Shown piece by piece: positions 1-12,357 of a stretch of DNA of 64,000 bases. Below the pieces are notes generated by a model, which ran no database searches, was not told the origin of the DNA, and saw only the letters and a program-made list of their open reading frames with translations. Source of the stretch: Henckelia pumila. Lineage: Eukaryota; Streptophyta; Magnoliopsida; Lamiales; Gesneriaceae. Numbering within the stretch: position 1 is the stretch's first letter; each line of letters begins with the position of its first letter. The translations under genes were made by a program, and so were the position numbers. The stretch is from NCBI RefSeq assembly GCF_033568475.1, contig NC_133121.1:4402001-4466000 (forward strand), in the 5' to 3' direction.

Positions 1-1854
1 TTATATTTTTGTATAAATGATTAAATTTATTAAAAAAAAAAATTAAAAAATCAAAAGTTGATAGTGTTTGGAATCAAATGTGAAAAATCTAAAAATCATA
101 GTTGGATAGTGTTTGATAAATAATATTTAGAATGATTTTAACATTGACTTTTTTATTAGAATCATTTTTAGAGAATCATAATCATCATAGGACTAGTTTT
201 TGTCTTTTTGGATTTCAATTAAGTTAAGCATAAGCTAACACATGATTTGGGTTTAAGAAACACACAAAAGTAATTTTTTAAGTCAAAATCTAACAATCAT
301 TTATTTAATGATTGCAAACACTCTCCTAATCAATATTAGTGTGTGGTTTAAATCTACTATGGCTTATAGAATTATAGTTCTATTTATGTTTAAAACGACA
401 AAAACATTCACAATACGTGTTAACGCATGGCGTAGATCTCTAATCAAGTGGCACACACCCTTGCTACTTTGGTTTGGTCTTCCAAGCAATCTCATGTGTG
501 CGAACTCTTAGACCTTTATTTTTGAGACTTTTTGTAACGGATGACTATATACATTGATTGATAATAATATATTTTATTATTTATACAAATACTTGAAATA
601 GTTATAGTTGTCAGATCATATTGTATAGACGTATGAGCAATATTATATCCTTAATAATTATAAAAAAATAATTCTTTTAAGTCTACACCGATGATGAAAT
701 AATGAACACCAAATTTAAAATCATCATTTGCACCACATGCTTTCAAATTGACTTTATCGAATATATCTGGAATTTACGTGAAGATGAATAATGGTATTCG
801 TATACTTGTTAATAATTTTTTATGTTTTTTTTTTTTTGTAAAAATTTGTGTGTTTTAAAATTTAATTATTTTTAGTTGTATTGCCATGTTTTTAAAATAT
901 AAAAAGTTATCAAATAGCATAAAAATTTCACAGTTCAAACATCGTCTCACCATTGAAAAAATAAGGAGTTATCAATGTTGAAATCAACGTGACCAATCTT
1001 ACCATTGACACGTGCTCTAACAATCTATATACAAACATGTGTTGTAGCGCGGCGATGATGCTCCAGTAATATAAACATTTGAAGCCGACAACATGAGTTA
1101 ATTATTAAATAATTATTTTTGGATGTATATTGAGCAACTTATCAAATCAACATAATATCTTGTAAATCAAGTTAGTTAGATAAAATTTATTGAGCAATTA
1201 ATAATTCTGACACACTCATTCGAAAAAATATTGGTAACTGAAAATCAAACTATTGGCCACTGACCAAACGCTCGTTACTCCACCAGTTTAGATATTCGAC
1301 AATGTTTTGAATCATGTGATTTGCTATTTCATACTTTGAATTGAAGTCATTCGAATTGATCCTAACTCCATAGAATTATAATGCAATTTGAATAGTGAGT
1401 ATTCAATGTTGGGAAAAAACCATATAATATAACCTGATAATCCATCGTGTTAAATCGTCGAGAATATAAAATCATGAATTGCAGCGGATGCATACCGGAA
1501 TTTATAACAATTGGTAGTCATATAGATCTGCATGGTTTGACTTTTCAGATCAACACGATTTGTCTTGAGATTCTTTTAAATTCTCTCACGCGCTAACTAT
1601 CGATTAGGTATAGTATAGTATGACTTCGTCGTATGATTCGAGAACCATAACCCTTTATTTATATGTAAGGATTCTATTTAAGCTCATCAATCAAATAAAA
1701 AAGTCAATTAGTATCTACACATTAAAGGTTCACACCATGTTAGATACATTAAACACATATAACTCGAAACTTTATTTAGATCACTTTTATGGGTTAACCT
1801 TATTCGACCGTACACGATACAAAATTATTTATATATAAACTCAACGTTGAATTT
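1..1854. other. AT-rich intergenic DNA, no gene seen
   Basis: Both strands carry only short open frames with no recognisable domain. Base composition is strongly AT-rich with homopolymer runs. I see no RNA gene and no bounded repeat. Confidence 0.6.
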
Positions 1855-2848
1855 ATGATCTAACAATTTACGATCCAACATTAAAATCGACCATATAATA
1901 TAATATGAACTTTAATATTGGGTTGAGCATATGCTATATCAATCGTTGTTGTTATTTAAATGTACCACGAGCAATACAATTCTTTCATCATTCATACTAG
2001 CATATTTGCACACACGATGTATGTGACAAAAGTTTTTTTTTATATATTTTTTAATAAAAAAATTAATAAATTGATATCAAAAAAAAATTATTTGTTAAAA
2101 ATGGTCACCCTAAGTAGTTAAAACACTATCTTTTCTATTAAGTATTTTCTATTTCATTAGTTTTTTCAAATAATTTGGAATTTGAAAATAGGTAAATAAA
2201 ATGATTGTATTATGTATTAAATAATATTATTAAAAATAAAATAAATGAAGATAGTGGAGAGAATCAGTTTTAGTGTGTGTGTGTGTGTTTTTTAATATAT
2301 TTTAATTTTTGACATACCAAGAGACCAACTAAGGTCTCTTGCATAATAAAAGTAATGATCTAACAATTTACGATCCAACATTAAAATCGACCATATAATA
2401 TAATATGAACTTTAATATTGGGTTGAGCATATGATATATCAATTGTTGTTGTTATTTAAATGTACCACGAGCAATACAATTCTTCCATCATTCATACTAG
2501 CATATTTGCACACACGATGTATGTGACGAAAGTTTTTTTTTTATATTTTTTAATAAAAAAATTAATAAATTGATCTCAAAAAAAAAAAATTGTTAAAAAA
2601 GGTCACCCTAAGTATTTAAAACACTATCTTTTCTATTAAGTATTTCCTATTTCATTAGTTTTTTCAAATAATTTGGAATTTGAAAATAGGTAAATAAAAT
2701 GATTGTATTATGTATTAAATAATATTATTAAAAAAAATGAAGATAGTGGAGAGAATCAGTTTTAGTGTGTGTGTGTGTTTTTTAATATATTTTAATTTTT
2801 GACATACCAAGAGACCAACTAAGGTCTCTTGCATAATAGAAGTAATAG
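1855..2848. repeat. Tandem direct duplication, 500-bp unit, two copies
   Basis: The block starting near 1855 (taacaatttacgatccaaca at 1861) is repeated from 2355 (same words at 2361), so the period is 500 bp. The copies differ by scattered substitutions and by length changes in A/T and GT runs, which points to a fairly recent duplication. Each copy ends with the same short palindrome, agagacc...ggtctct (about 2319-2340 and 2808-2830), then gcataata. No coding capacity is seen. Confidence 0.85.
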
Positions 2849-3082
2849 ATATATCACACGTAGAATTCACGTGATAGATTAGGGAACCATCGAACACCGT
2901 GAGGAATTTGAATTCAAAGAATTTTTTTTTTATATATTATATATTAAAAAATGATTCCGAACGGGCTTATACGAAACTAGGTCTTGGGCCAACCCACCAT
3001 GAAATTGGGCTTAAATTAATATGGGCTTTTGGATCATAAAGCGACCCCTTCCGTGGCCCGTAAAGCTTTTGCCCCTTAGGGG
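2849..3082. other. Short intergenic spacer
   Basis: AT-rich spacer between the tandem duplication and a hAT-type MITE. The last eight bases (3075-3082, CTTAGGGG) are the left target-site duplication of that element. Confidence 0.5.
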
Positions 3083-3646
3083 TAGGGGTGGGCGCGGGTC
3101 GGGTTTCATCGGGTCAGGTAGTCATTTTGACTACCCGAACCCGATCCGTACCCGACTGCGGGTACCTTTTCTTTTCTTTTCTTTTTTTTTTGCAAATTTT
3201 TTTTATGTAAAAATTAAAAGAAATCCATATATTTGTGGTTGTGATATACTTCTATCCTCATATATTTACTTATTTTGCACAAGTTTTGAAAAAAAAAAAA
3301 TTTCAACTCCATCAAACAATTAAATAATCGAAATTTATGGAAAAATAATCATAATTTCGTAAGTGATGTATGTATATCTAATCCAAGAAAAACGAACGGT
3401 CATTTTAGTTGAGTGCGATATAATGAAAATAGAGAGGATATGTGCTCAAATAATACATACTAATATATATTGAATTTTCAATAAAAAAAAAATTATCGGG
3501 TTTTGTCGGGTACCCGAACCCGATCGGGTAATTATACTACCCGACACCAACCCGAAAATCGGAACCCGAACCCAATTTTTAAAAAGTAACCGGCCCAGTC
3601 GGGTCGGGTCAGGTATCGGATACCCGACCCCAAACGTCCACCCCTA
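3083..3646. mobile_element. Non-autonomous hAT element (MITE) with 8-bp TSD
   Basis: The left end reads TAGGGGTGGGCGCGGGTCGGG. The right end, reverse-complemented, reads TAGGGGTGGACGTTTGGGG, which is a terminal inverted repeat of the plant hAT type. The same 8 bases, CTTAGGGG, lie directly outside both ends (3075-3082 and 3647-3654), the TSD length typical of hAT. Subterminal regions are rich in CGGGT/ACCCG words in both orientations. The interior is AT-rich and has no transposase. The 100-residue frame at 3021-3323 runs through the left end and is not a gene. Confidence 0.9.
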
Positions 3647-3689
3647 CTTAGGGGAACACGCATTTAAGAGGTGTCTATGTACCTAATAT

Positions 3690-3905
3690 ATATATTTTTT
3701 TAATGACGTTGGAACTCGCAGCCGCTATCTTTTGATGCGCATTGGATAAATCCTTGAACTAACACAATAGTCTGCAAACTACGTTAGCCAGGTAAATCAC
3801 ACTAGACAAGCTAGTCCAACAAAGTGTTGGTAAGGAGAATTGAACTTCTGACGTCTGTCCAAGAGTTCACATATTTCACCAACTTGGACACTCTCATGAG
3901 GGCGC
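3690..3905 (-). mobile_element. tRNA-derived SINE with 15-bp TSD (copy A)
   Basis: Read on the minus strand, the element begins with a tRNA-like head (CCAAGTTGGTG resembles a pol III A box; a B-box-like AAGTTCAATTCTCC follows). It continues with a body that recurs at 48.9 kb and 50.0 kb, including AAGATAGCGGCTGCGAGTTC, and ends in an A-rich tail. The 15-bp word CTATGTACCTAATAT flanks it exactly at 3675-3689 and 3906-3920, a clear target-site duplication. At 216 bp with A/B-box-like motifs and no reading frame, it fits a plant SINE. Confidence 0.88.
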
Positions 3906-3958
3906 CTATGTACCTAATATTGTTCAATTACTCTCAACACGATTGCAATTAATGTTTA

Positions 3959-5870
3959 GAGCATGTACAAGGATGTGAGAAAGTTGGTGTGGTCAAGTTG
4001 GTAACTTGATCGTTTGATGATGTCATTGTTGATAACTTTATTGTACGTTTTTACAATGGTGTTGTGATGTTGTAGCGAATATGTTGAAATATTATTATTT
4101 TATTATATTTAATATTTTTAAACATAATAAAATTGAATATAAATATAATAAATTTAAAATACACATAATTAAAATTTAAAACTTACTTGAAATATAAAAT
4201 CACTCGAAATAAAAATTGCACGCAATAACAAAATACAAGAAATAAAAAAAGACAATAAATTTAAAAATATTACAACCGAATAAAATATAATGAGACAGCA
4301 CTGAAATAAATTACTAATTGAATCTTTTTCAAAAAAATTGTTCTTGCATCTTCATGTAGTACTGATGTTGAATGTCAGTGAACCTTGGATCGTTAACATC
4401 TTTTTTCATGATTCGATTTTCTCGTTCTATCTCCATTCTTTCTTGCTCCCTCACCCTTATCTCGTGCTCCATCATCCCCATTTCGAATTTTTTTTCCATA
4501 TTTTGAGACATTGTTGCATAATGTCTTTTATCAAAGCAGTCATCTCTTCATCCCTTTTTTCTCTTCTTCATGTATTGTTTTTAACATTTAAACCATGTTT
4601 GCATCTTTCAATCCTTCTCCTCTCATTGCCCTTTTGAAGGCCTTCCGTCCCATCGGCCTAGTTGTTTTGCTCACTTCTTGCACATCATCTCCTTATTCGT
4701 CGGTTTGTGTATCAGATGGTGTGGAGAAAGGAGATGGAGAGAATTTACCATCAATATTCTTAAACTTCTTCGTAACATTCGTCGAACCTCCTACGAATTT
4801 ATCGAACGACCATATCTTCCATTTCAATACTAACCAAGCTTTCTCATCGGACCATGAATGATTATGATCTTGCTCGTACATCGTTTGATCTTGAGCATAC
4901 TAAATCAAAAAAAAAGTTCGAATATTTTGATTTTAAATTTAAAAAAATTATGACTTAATACCCTCATATCAAATGAAGATCCGCTTTGGTTGAGTGCTTC
5001 AAGTTCGCTCTATTTGTTTTGGAAGACGAACATTCGTTTTGAAACATAATCCAATGTTGTCGCATGTTGTCCGGTGAGTGTACTTTTCAACCATTTGGTA
5101 ACTTATGGTTATATTCATTTCAAACCAATCCCCAAAAACTCGAGTTGCTTTGATCATTGCCAATTGTCGGATTGGTTGAAGCGTTGCACCATGACTTTGC
5201 GAGACATTCATCTTCAACCTTCGTCCAAGGTTTCCTTCTGATGCCTTCACCACCATCGTCAACGACAATATTTTTTCCTTTCCTTCTAGATTTAGTAGAC
5301 GGGGCTTCAAAAGTAGAAGGCGAGACTTCAATGGGATTTTGGGAGAATTGAGTTTGGTTGAACATAAAACTCAACATTTGCTCGTCAGTGAATTGAGAAT
5401 TATTTGGTGAAGGAGTATTGAGATCATTATTTTTTCATGAATCCATTTTTTAAATTGGATTAATAGAATGAAAGTTTGAGAATATTGATTTTTTGGAATT
5501 CAAGTAGTAGAAATTGTGAATTTAATGAGATGTATCCAAACATATTTATAGAACAAAACTTGAATTTAAAAAATATAACCGTTCGTACTTTTTCAGATTT
5601 TTTTTAAAAAATCGAATTTTTTTAGAATTTTTAATAGTTTTTTTTAAAAAAATAGGCTAGATCAACGACCAGATCATCTCAACCCTTCTTTTTTAAAACT
5701 TATTTTTTATTTAATTTTCAACGGCCAGAAATATCTAGCCGTTGATTTAATTTTTTTAAAAAATTAAATTGGTGGGATTCAGTATCCTCGCCCCTTGGAG
5801 GGGCGAGTGATTAAGTGGGCCTGTCAAGTTGGGTTTGATCGCTCCACTTGAGCGGCCCTTGGACATGCTC
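3959..5870. mobile_element. Decayed PIF/Harbinger DNA transposon without transposase
   Basis: The ends form an inverted repeat: GAGCATGTACAAGG on the left and GAGCATGTCCAAGG for the right end reverse-complemented. Flanking triplets are TTA (left) and TTG (right), close to the TTA duplication of PIF/Harbinger. Inside, on the minus strand, is a relic of the family's second protein, the Myb/SANT-like accessory protein; no DDE transposase is seen. This is therefore a non-autonomous or internally deleted copy of about 1.9 kb. Confidence in the family rests on the terminal repeat plus the accessory-protein relic. Confidence 0.75.
4329..5446 (-). pseudogene. Harbinger Myb/SANT-like accessory protein relic
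   Basis: Minus-strand pieces read like the DNA-binding accessory protein of plant Harbinger elements. They have a low-complexity N-terminus, then a basic stretch with KPWTKVEDECLAKSW (a Myb/SANT helix start), then FWGLV and NEYNHKLPNG-like words in shifted frames, then a WSFDKFVG-like middle. A charged, coiled C-terminal part (MSQNMEKKFEMGMMEHEIRV) completes it. The probable ancestral ATG at 5446 is followed by a stop at codon 4, and the remaining homology is spread over at least two frames, so the gene is dead. In intact elements this protein helps the transposase bind DNA and reach the nucleus. Confidence 0.7.
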
Positions 5871-6463
5871 TTGCACTTTCAAATTTCAACCATCTATCTC
5901 CATATCAAACTTTCTCACTCTAGGCTAGTGTCCTACCGATAAAATAACGATTGATTGCATAGTCCACGCTTAATATATACGAGCAAATAAGCACACGTGT
6001 ATGTGTAATGAAAAATGTTAATGAATGCAATAAAAACAAAGGTAGTTGTTCTAATTTTGCCAAAAATTGATCGGATTTTCGATGTGTTCAAAGGGTTGGA
6101 GTTTTTGCTATTTATTTGCACGACAATTGTTTGTGTCTTTTAAGAAACTTTTAGAATTTTTGTGTTGAGTTGGGAAAGATATTTTTACCTAGATCTAAAA
6201 AATGAGAAAAAAGGAGGGAAAAATTGTAGATCCTCTCTACCTTTGGGACTTGGGACGGAAATATAGAATGTGAATTGGTTGAAAGTTGAAACCGTGAAAA
6301 TGTGGAGAGATTGAGTGAGAGTAGTTTAGGTAGTTAAAAAAAAAACGATATATCATTTAGTTATCCTATCAAGCCCAACTTTAATAAATAGTCAAAAATA
6401 TCAAATTTTCATATAATTAGTATACTATATAAATTACTTTATATTTATTATATTTTTATCACA
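5871..6463. other. Intergenic DNA, nothing recognised
   Basis: AT-rich sequence between the Harbinger relic and a LINE fragment. It contains no bounded repeat and no frame with a known domain. Confidence 0.45.
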
Positions 6464-7110
6464 CTTTTTTTTATTGACAGAGAAACTTGTAATTTTTATT
6501 GCAGACTATAAAAGTCACTCATTACAAGATTAACCAATCAACTCGGATAATTCTCAGTCATCCAACAAAAATATGCAGAGGAAGAACAAACAAATTTAGC
6601 TAGGGAGTGTGCTACAGATTTGGCAGTTCTCCTAACATGAAAAGAGAAAAAAACATTTAAATCAATAATCAAGGCTTTAACTTCTTGATCATAGAGATTC
6701 ATGTAGCTCAGACCACATAGTGACTCCGTAACTATTTGCACTGCCAAAAGTGAATCATATGATACAAATAACTGAAAAAATCCCTTGTTTTTTTTTCCAA
6801 TTGCAAACCTTCCCGAAACGCTAACAATTCCCCAATGACAATTGAATCCGGATTTGGAATTTTTTTGCCAAAGACTGCCACTGCCCGACCCCAGTGGTTA
6901 CGTATCACCCCAACTGAGTATCGACCTTTTGAGTCGTATTTCCAATACCGAATATCCCCAACAACAGATAGAGCTAAAGGAATTTTAATAATTTCCTGCG
7001 CAACAAATGTTAGACAGACCTCACTGATTAATGCATGTCAATATCCCGTGATAATCTTAGACTTGTCCAATGCATCAAACAATACTCAGGTGTACACGGA
7101 GGTTGTGCTT
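6464..7110 (-). mobile_element. LINE fragment (zinc-binding/RNase H region), internally deleted
   Basis: On the minus strand the sequence reads IPLALSVVGDIRYWKYDS then KGRYSV, the usual start of the zf-RVT region of plant L1-type LINEs. It jumps straight to an RNase H-like domain (GVIRNHWGRAVAVFGKKIP, then IGELLAFREGLQL) and ends with VRRTAKSVAHSLAKF. The zinc-binding block between YSV and GVIRN is missing, which indicates an internal deletion, and the RNase H part shifts frame near 6780. A T-run at about 6463-6472 on the plus strand is the poly(A) tail of the minus-strand copy. No TSD was found. Confidence 0.75.
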
Positions 7111-7508
7111 GAGTTTTATGGATTTGATCACGGAAATAATTAGATAGATGCATTTGAGCATTTCCAATGATAAGTCATTTTCGTCACAATTACTTATGCA
7201 ATGCTTGCATGAATATTAAATGATGTTTGGATTTGGATTTTAAATATAAGGATTAAGAATCACATTTATTGTTTGGCAGAAAACTTAAAATGATACTTGA
7301 AAATCGGATCTGATAGTTAAAATAATATTATTGTACATGAAAATTATATCACTTGTTTTTAAAATATCTTATTAATTAATAAATTTTATGTAAATAATGG
7401 CAAACACTTGTGTGAGACAGTTTCACGGGTCATATTTCGTGAGACGGAGTCTGACCCACAATCCATAGCCCGTGTTCGATTTCAATAGAGAAGCTCGCCC
7501 CTGGCTCC

Positions 7509-7704
7509 GGCCCCGTTTGGTTTCAAAAGTCAGGCAAAAAAAGCACTTTTTTAAGTATTTTTCAATTAACAAGGTGTTTGGTTGACCAAAAAAGTGCTTA
7601 AATAAGCACATTTTAAAGTCAAAATTAGAGCTTTTTTAAAAGCAAAAAATTATAGCTTTTAAAACCACTTATTTTAAAAAATCTCTACAAAATCCAAACG
7701 GGCT
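7509..7704. mobile_element. MITE-like element with GGCCCGTTTGG-type ends
   Basis: The left end, GGCCCCGTTTGGTTTC, and the right end (reverse complement GAGCCCGTTTGGATTT) form a short inverted repeat around an AT-rich, non-coding core with internal tgtttggtt words. This is the look of small plant hAT-type MITEs. No clean target-site duplication could be picked, so the exact ends may be off by a few bases. Confidence 0.45.
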
Positions 7705-8688
7705 CTCCATCTAGAATCGTAACATATCGATTTCGATGGATTCGAACTGAGAAGCTCGCCTTCAACATTGAAGAACAAAGATTTACCGTGTGAGTGTCAA
7801 AATTTCTCTCTATTTTGACTCTAGCAGATTAGTTTTTTTTTTCCTTTTGATCAAGCTTTGTCGGTATGATTTTTCTTTTTGCGCTTTGGGATTGGTTTAA
7901 TTGGTTGATAAAGCTTGGTCGGCCGCCACGATCTGCCTCTCAGGATATCGTCTTGATCGACACCACTTTGCGGGAATCTGTACTGTCAGAACCCTTCGAG
8001 TTTGCTTGAAAAACAGAATTAATGGTTTTTCAGTTATCGGGAGCGTGTGAATGCATAAAAATATAAGAAGACCAGACATCTTGGTGTGTGGGCTTGATGT
8101 ATTGGTTACTGCAGTTTTGGTAAGAGTTGAGAAAAATCTATGAGACTTGAGGTTGACAAAAGTGATGTATAGGAATAGGAGTGTACGAGGTTGGCAGGTA
8201 GAGCTAGATTGGAGGAGAGTGTAAGCATTGTATTCTCATTTATGTTACCTTGTCGGGAACATATTGTATCATTCAATATTTAAAGTCGACTCTCACAATC
8301 AAGTTATCATAATGGTATGGTAAATTTATATGATTTTATTTGATTTAGTTGAATGGTTTCTCAACCATGTTTCTTTGCAAATGTAATGCGAAACACGGTC
8401 TTAGAACTTTCTGGAAAATTTCAATGCTTTATAGATTGTGAGGTGATGGAGAGTTATGATATTGCTTGTAAGTTTTGGTGCAGCCATGGATTGTGAGAAC
8501 TGGGTAAGTAATGAGCACGCGTTAGACTCAGTTACTGGAATACCGTTTTCACAATCCATAAAATTTTGACATCTCGAATAAGTCTAACTTAGTAGAATAC
8601 TTTTTTTGAATACTGGCCAGATTCTTGTGACATTTGTCTCCACCACATTTTTTATTTCGTTATACTTTTTCTTGATATTGTCATGTAG
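7705..8688. other. Non-coding DNA upstream of captured gene fragments
   Basis: No domain is recognised in either strand. The stretch precedes the glutamyl-tRNA synthetase exon fragment and may be part of the same transferred segment, but neither end of such a segment could be identified. Confidence 0.35.
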
Positions 8689-8808
<120 letters not shown>

Positions 8809-8909
8809 TAAAGTACAAGCATATCGATGCCAACAACACACACAACTCTGCTTCCCAATGAATTTAGCCATCACTTGATAAATCTGTCAGCGATATCCAC
8901 TTAGTAAAT

Positions 8910-9400
8910 CACGTTGAGTGTTTGGAGGTGGTGGATGCCCGAAAGAAATATCCCGAGGAGTACACAACATGGAGAGAGGATCCTTCAAATGGCGTATATC
9001 CTGTTCGACAATTGTGGCAAACAACTCGTGAAGCTTGGTTAGAAATCTTGTTCTCCCCAGTAAGGCTCTTTTCTTGACCAAAAAATCAATCTATTCCCTA
9101 GCTGTCCTAGTATATCTTACATATCTTCTAGAATGGACAGGGAGAAAGTTTCTTGGTTGTGACTCATAAGTCAATTTTGAGGGCGTTGATCTGCACGGCT
9201 CTTGGACTGGGGCCAGAGAGGTATGTCGAGATTCTCAGTTGTTTATAGTTGAGTCGAGTTTTGCAGAGTGAGCTTAAAAATGCAGTTTATGAATTTTGAC
9301 TGCACAGGTTTTGCTTTATTGACATAAACAACGACGTGTTGTGCGTCTTAGCTTTAATATACATGGGGAAGCAATGATCCAAGGCTTGAATATGACAGCT
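8910..9400 (+). pseudogene. Fragment of 2-carboxy-D-arabinitol-1-phosphatase-like gene
   Basis: Three adjacent exon-like blocks match the plant phosphoglycerate-mutase-family phosphatase that removes the Rubisco inhibitor CA1P in plastids. Block 1 (to about 9059, donor gtaagg) has KKYPEEYTTWREDPSNGVY and PVRQLW. Block 2 (about 9132-9220, acceptor ctag, donor gtatgt) has FLVVTHKSILRALICTALGL, including the conserved second-half histidine (VTH). Block 3 (from about 9308) has FIDINNDVLCV, then a one-base frame change before GEAMIQGLNMTAHL. The N-terminal half, with the RHG catalytic histidine, is absent. The gene is thus a 5'-truncated pseudogene with preserved splice sites. Confidence 0.78.
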
Positions 9401-9419
9401 CATTTGTAAACCGATCACA

Positions 9420-9839
9420 TTTACCAATACTGAAGGATACAAACAACACACGCATGATAATGCAATAGTGCAAGTGTTTGCAAAAGCTCGAACTTATTTA
9501 AAAATTCTCTTTTTAGATACCATTATTTTATTATAAAAAAATATGTGAGATCAAGATGTTTGAATATTTGGAATAAAATTTCAAATTTAATATAAGCTAA
9601 AAATCTAAGCATTTTAGGAAAAATTGCTTTTAAACTTAAACATCTAAAAAGTTTTCTTGATGGGAAACCATTTGATCAATTTGTAAGGATTATTTTCATT
9701 TCATTGAACTTCTTGAATGCTTGCTTAGCATCTAAAGAGTTGACACTATAACCTTATATATTGAGCTAGAGAAAACCTCGGTTGTACACATTTGAGATGG
9801 CTAGAAACATGTTTCATGATTCACATTAATGATTTAAAT
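9420..9839. other. Non-coding DNA, nothing recognised
   Basis: AT-rich stretch after the phosphatase fragment. Its first part may be derived from that gene's 3' untranslated region. No bounded element is seen. Confidence 0.4.
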
Positions 9840-10940
9840 TATCATACTCTAGAAGTAATACTTTTATCATAAAAAATAATATTTTTGACTAAAAAAGTAA
9901 TGTTTTTTTTATGTCAAATCAACATACAATTGAAGTAATACTTTTAACAAAAAAAATAATACGTTTGACAAAATATGTAATACTTTTGACATAAAAAAAT
10001 ATACTATTATGTCAAATAAGCATGCATTAATTTTGTCATATGTAAACACATACGTTAGAAAAATACTTTTAACAAAAAATATAATATTTTTTATAACAAA
10101 AGTAATATTTTTTGCAGAAAAAGTAATACTTTTTATGTCAAATTAGCATACATTAGAAGTAATATGTTCATCACAAAAACTAATACTTTGCACAGAAAAA
10201 ATAATATTTTTAACTAAAAAAGCAATATTTTTATGCAAACGATAGAATTAATACTTTTAACGAAAAAATTAATAATTTTGACCTTAAAATAATACTTTTA
10301 AAATAAAAAGTATTACTTTTTTATGTTAAATATGCATACTTTAGTTAGAAGTAATACTTTTCACATACAAAATAATATTTTTATCATAAAAAATAATATT
10401 TTTCACAGCGAAACTAATATTTAAAAAAAAAAAATACTTTTTATGTCCAATTAACATACGTTAGAGATAATACCTTTAATAGAAAAAACTAATATTTTTG
10501 ACAAAAAAAGTAATATTTTTTATGTCAAATTAACGTAATCTAAAAATAAAAGTTTTATCATAAAAAGTAATATTTTTTATTAAACAATTAATATTTTTCA
10601 CAGAAAAACTAATACTTTTTATGTCAAGTAGCATATTTTAGAAGTAATACTTTTAACAGAAAAACTAGTACTTTTTATCGAAAAAGTAATATTTTTCATA
10701 GAAAAAATTATACTTTATTTTATATTCAATCATTCATATTATAAATATTAATAGAATGTAGTATGAAGTTAGTGTTTCCATAGTAAGTCACAAATTATTA
10801 GAATGTCATTAAGTCGTCAAGGTATTCTCAATTTTTTGCAAAATAATATTTTGATATAAAAAATAATATTTTTGCAATAAAAACAAATATTTTTCACATA
10901 AACAGTGATAATTTGGAGTCAAATAAGCATATATTAGTTT
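9840..10940. repeat. Degenerate AT-rich satellite-like array
   Basis: The stretch is built from variants of AAGTAATACTTTTNACA and AAAGTAATATTTTT, repeated dozens of times. A longer-period anchor, atgtcaaat(t/a)agcatac, recurs at about 9911, 10009, 10135, 10323, 10443, 10522, 10621 and 10917, with spacing of roughly 80-300 bp. This looks like a decayed higher-order tandem array. No coding potential is seen. Confidence 0.8.
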
Positions 10941-11383
10941 TCTAATATCTGTTTAGCAAAGAAAAAGACGGTAAAAACAAAAATTCAAAAACAAGCATAA
11001 ATCATCAAAAGAACTCGTTTATCCGTCATTTCCAGCTCAAAAACCAGAAAAAAACCTAAAAATCTCCGAGATTTGGAACACATCAAGAATTAATTCAATT
11101 TTTAACTTTGCAAAACCCAAAAATCAGCTTCCAATTTCTCTTTCTAGTGATCCAATCAATATGCTGCCACAACAGCTTCCAAGTTCTCTTGCTTCGGCAG
11201 CAGGAGTTTCAATGGCAGAACAAAAGTTCTACGAATTTTTTTTACCACACTCAAAAAAAGAAAAGGAAAATCTAGCAACAAAACATAATAAAGATATGAT
11301 CTTCAATAAGAGTAGACAAAGGCAAAAAGCAACAGAATGTTAGAGGAAAATGAAAATTAGACTCTTCCCACTTTTTCACTTAT

Positions 11384-11577
11384 CTATTCTGTATCTGAGG
11401 GCAAGTAAGAAGAATCAGAAACATTTCCAAGCATAAGGCTTTGTAATCCCGGATTCAATTCACGCTTACAGAAATCCTCATATTCCGTACCATCCCCTCC
11501 TTGTCTCCTTACCTCTACCACACTACATTGAATGGTTGGAGATGGCCGACTTTGAATGGTTACCGAAAATACATTTT
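11384..11577 (-). pseudogene. Unrecognised C-terminal exon-like fragment
   Basis: On the minus strand an open frame of about 64 codons reads NVFSVTIQSRPSPTIQCSVV, then EVRRQGGDGTEYEDFCK, and ends ...SDSSYLPSDTE before a TAG. The composition looks like genuine protein and unlike the surrounding AT-rich DNA. A stop lies just upstream of the first residue, so this is either the last exon of a gene or a relic. The family was not recognised. A loose resemblance of VVEVRRQGGD to kinase-associated C-terminal domains is only a guess. Confidence 0.4.
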
Positions 11578-12357
11578 ATGTCTTGAATTATGCCCATGTC
11601 TTCTTCAATCTGTAATAACTCGAACTCTTTTGAAATTTCTTTCCTTCACAAATTCTCTATCAAAGCGAAAACAAATGAAAATTATTGTTGCGACGATTAC
11701 CGATTTGATGGATCCGAGTTCCACAACCCTGTCAAGAATAGGAATTCACACACAAGTCTGAACAACACATGATTAATTTAGCCATCAATATCATGTATAC
11801 ACATCAAACAGAAATCATGTGTATGGACAATGCGAAACAAACAGACAACAAATCACCTTGAATCATCGAGAAACTATTTTCTAATTAAATTTCCTACCTG
11901 ATATTTTCACTTATTATTCGAAGAACAATTCCATTAAAGTAGAAATGCCACAGCTCAAACGTATTTAAGGATTGACACACAAGAAACTTTGCTACTTCTG
12001 GATTCCACTTGCAACTAGCTGGCTTCAACCTTTAACAACTTTTCTAGTACCAAACTCAAAAGATTCTTATGCATAACAACAACATTAAGAATACCATTCC
12101 CATTTTAATAGCATAAATAGATGCATATATTCAATACAAGAAGTCATGGGATTTCTAAATAAGCTCTCAAACACAAGTTTGATTTCTTCTTTCACGTATC
12201 AAACAAATCAAAGAAGCAAAAAACTATGAACCTGAAAATCACACAAACCATAACAATCATATACGCTCATCTATTTACATGCATGTAAACAAAGTTATGA
12301 AATTGAATGACACCTTTTCTGAAAAACAAACCGACTTTCGGAGATTGCTGCCTTGGC

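Noticed and set aside
3021-3323. 100-codon open frame
   Set aside because: It runs across the left border of a hAT MITE, and its peptide is a translation of the CGGGT-rich terminal repeat.
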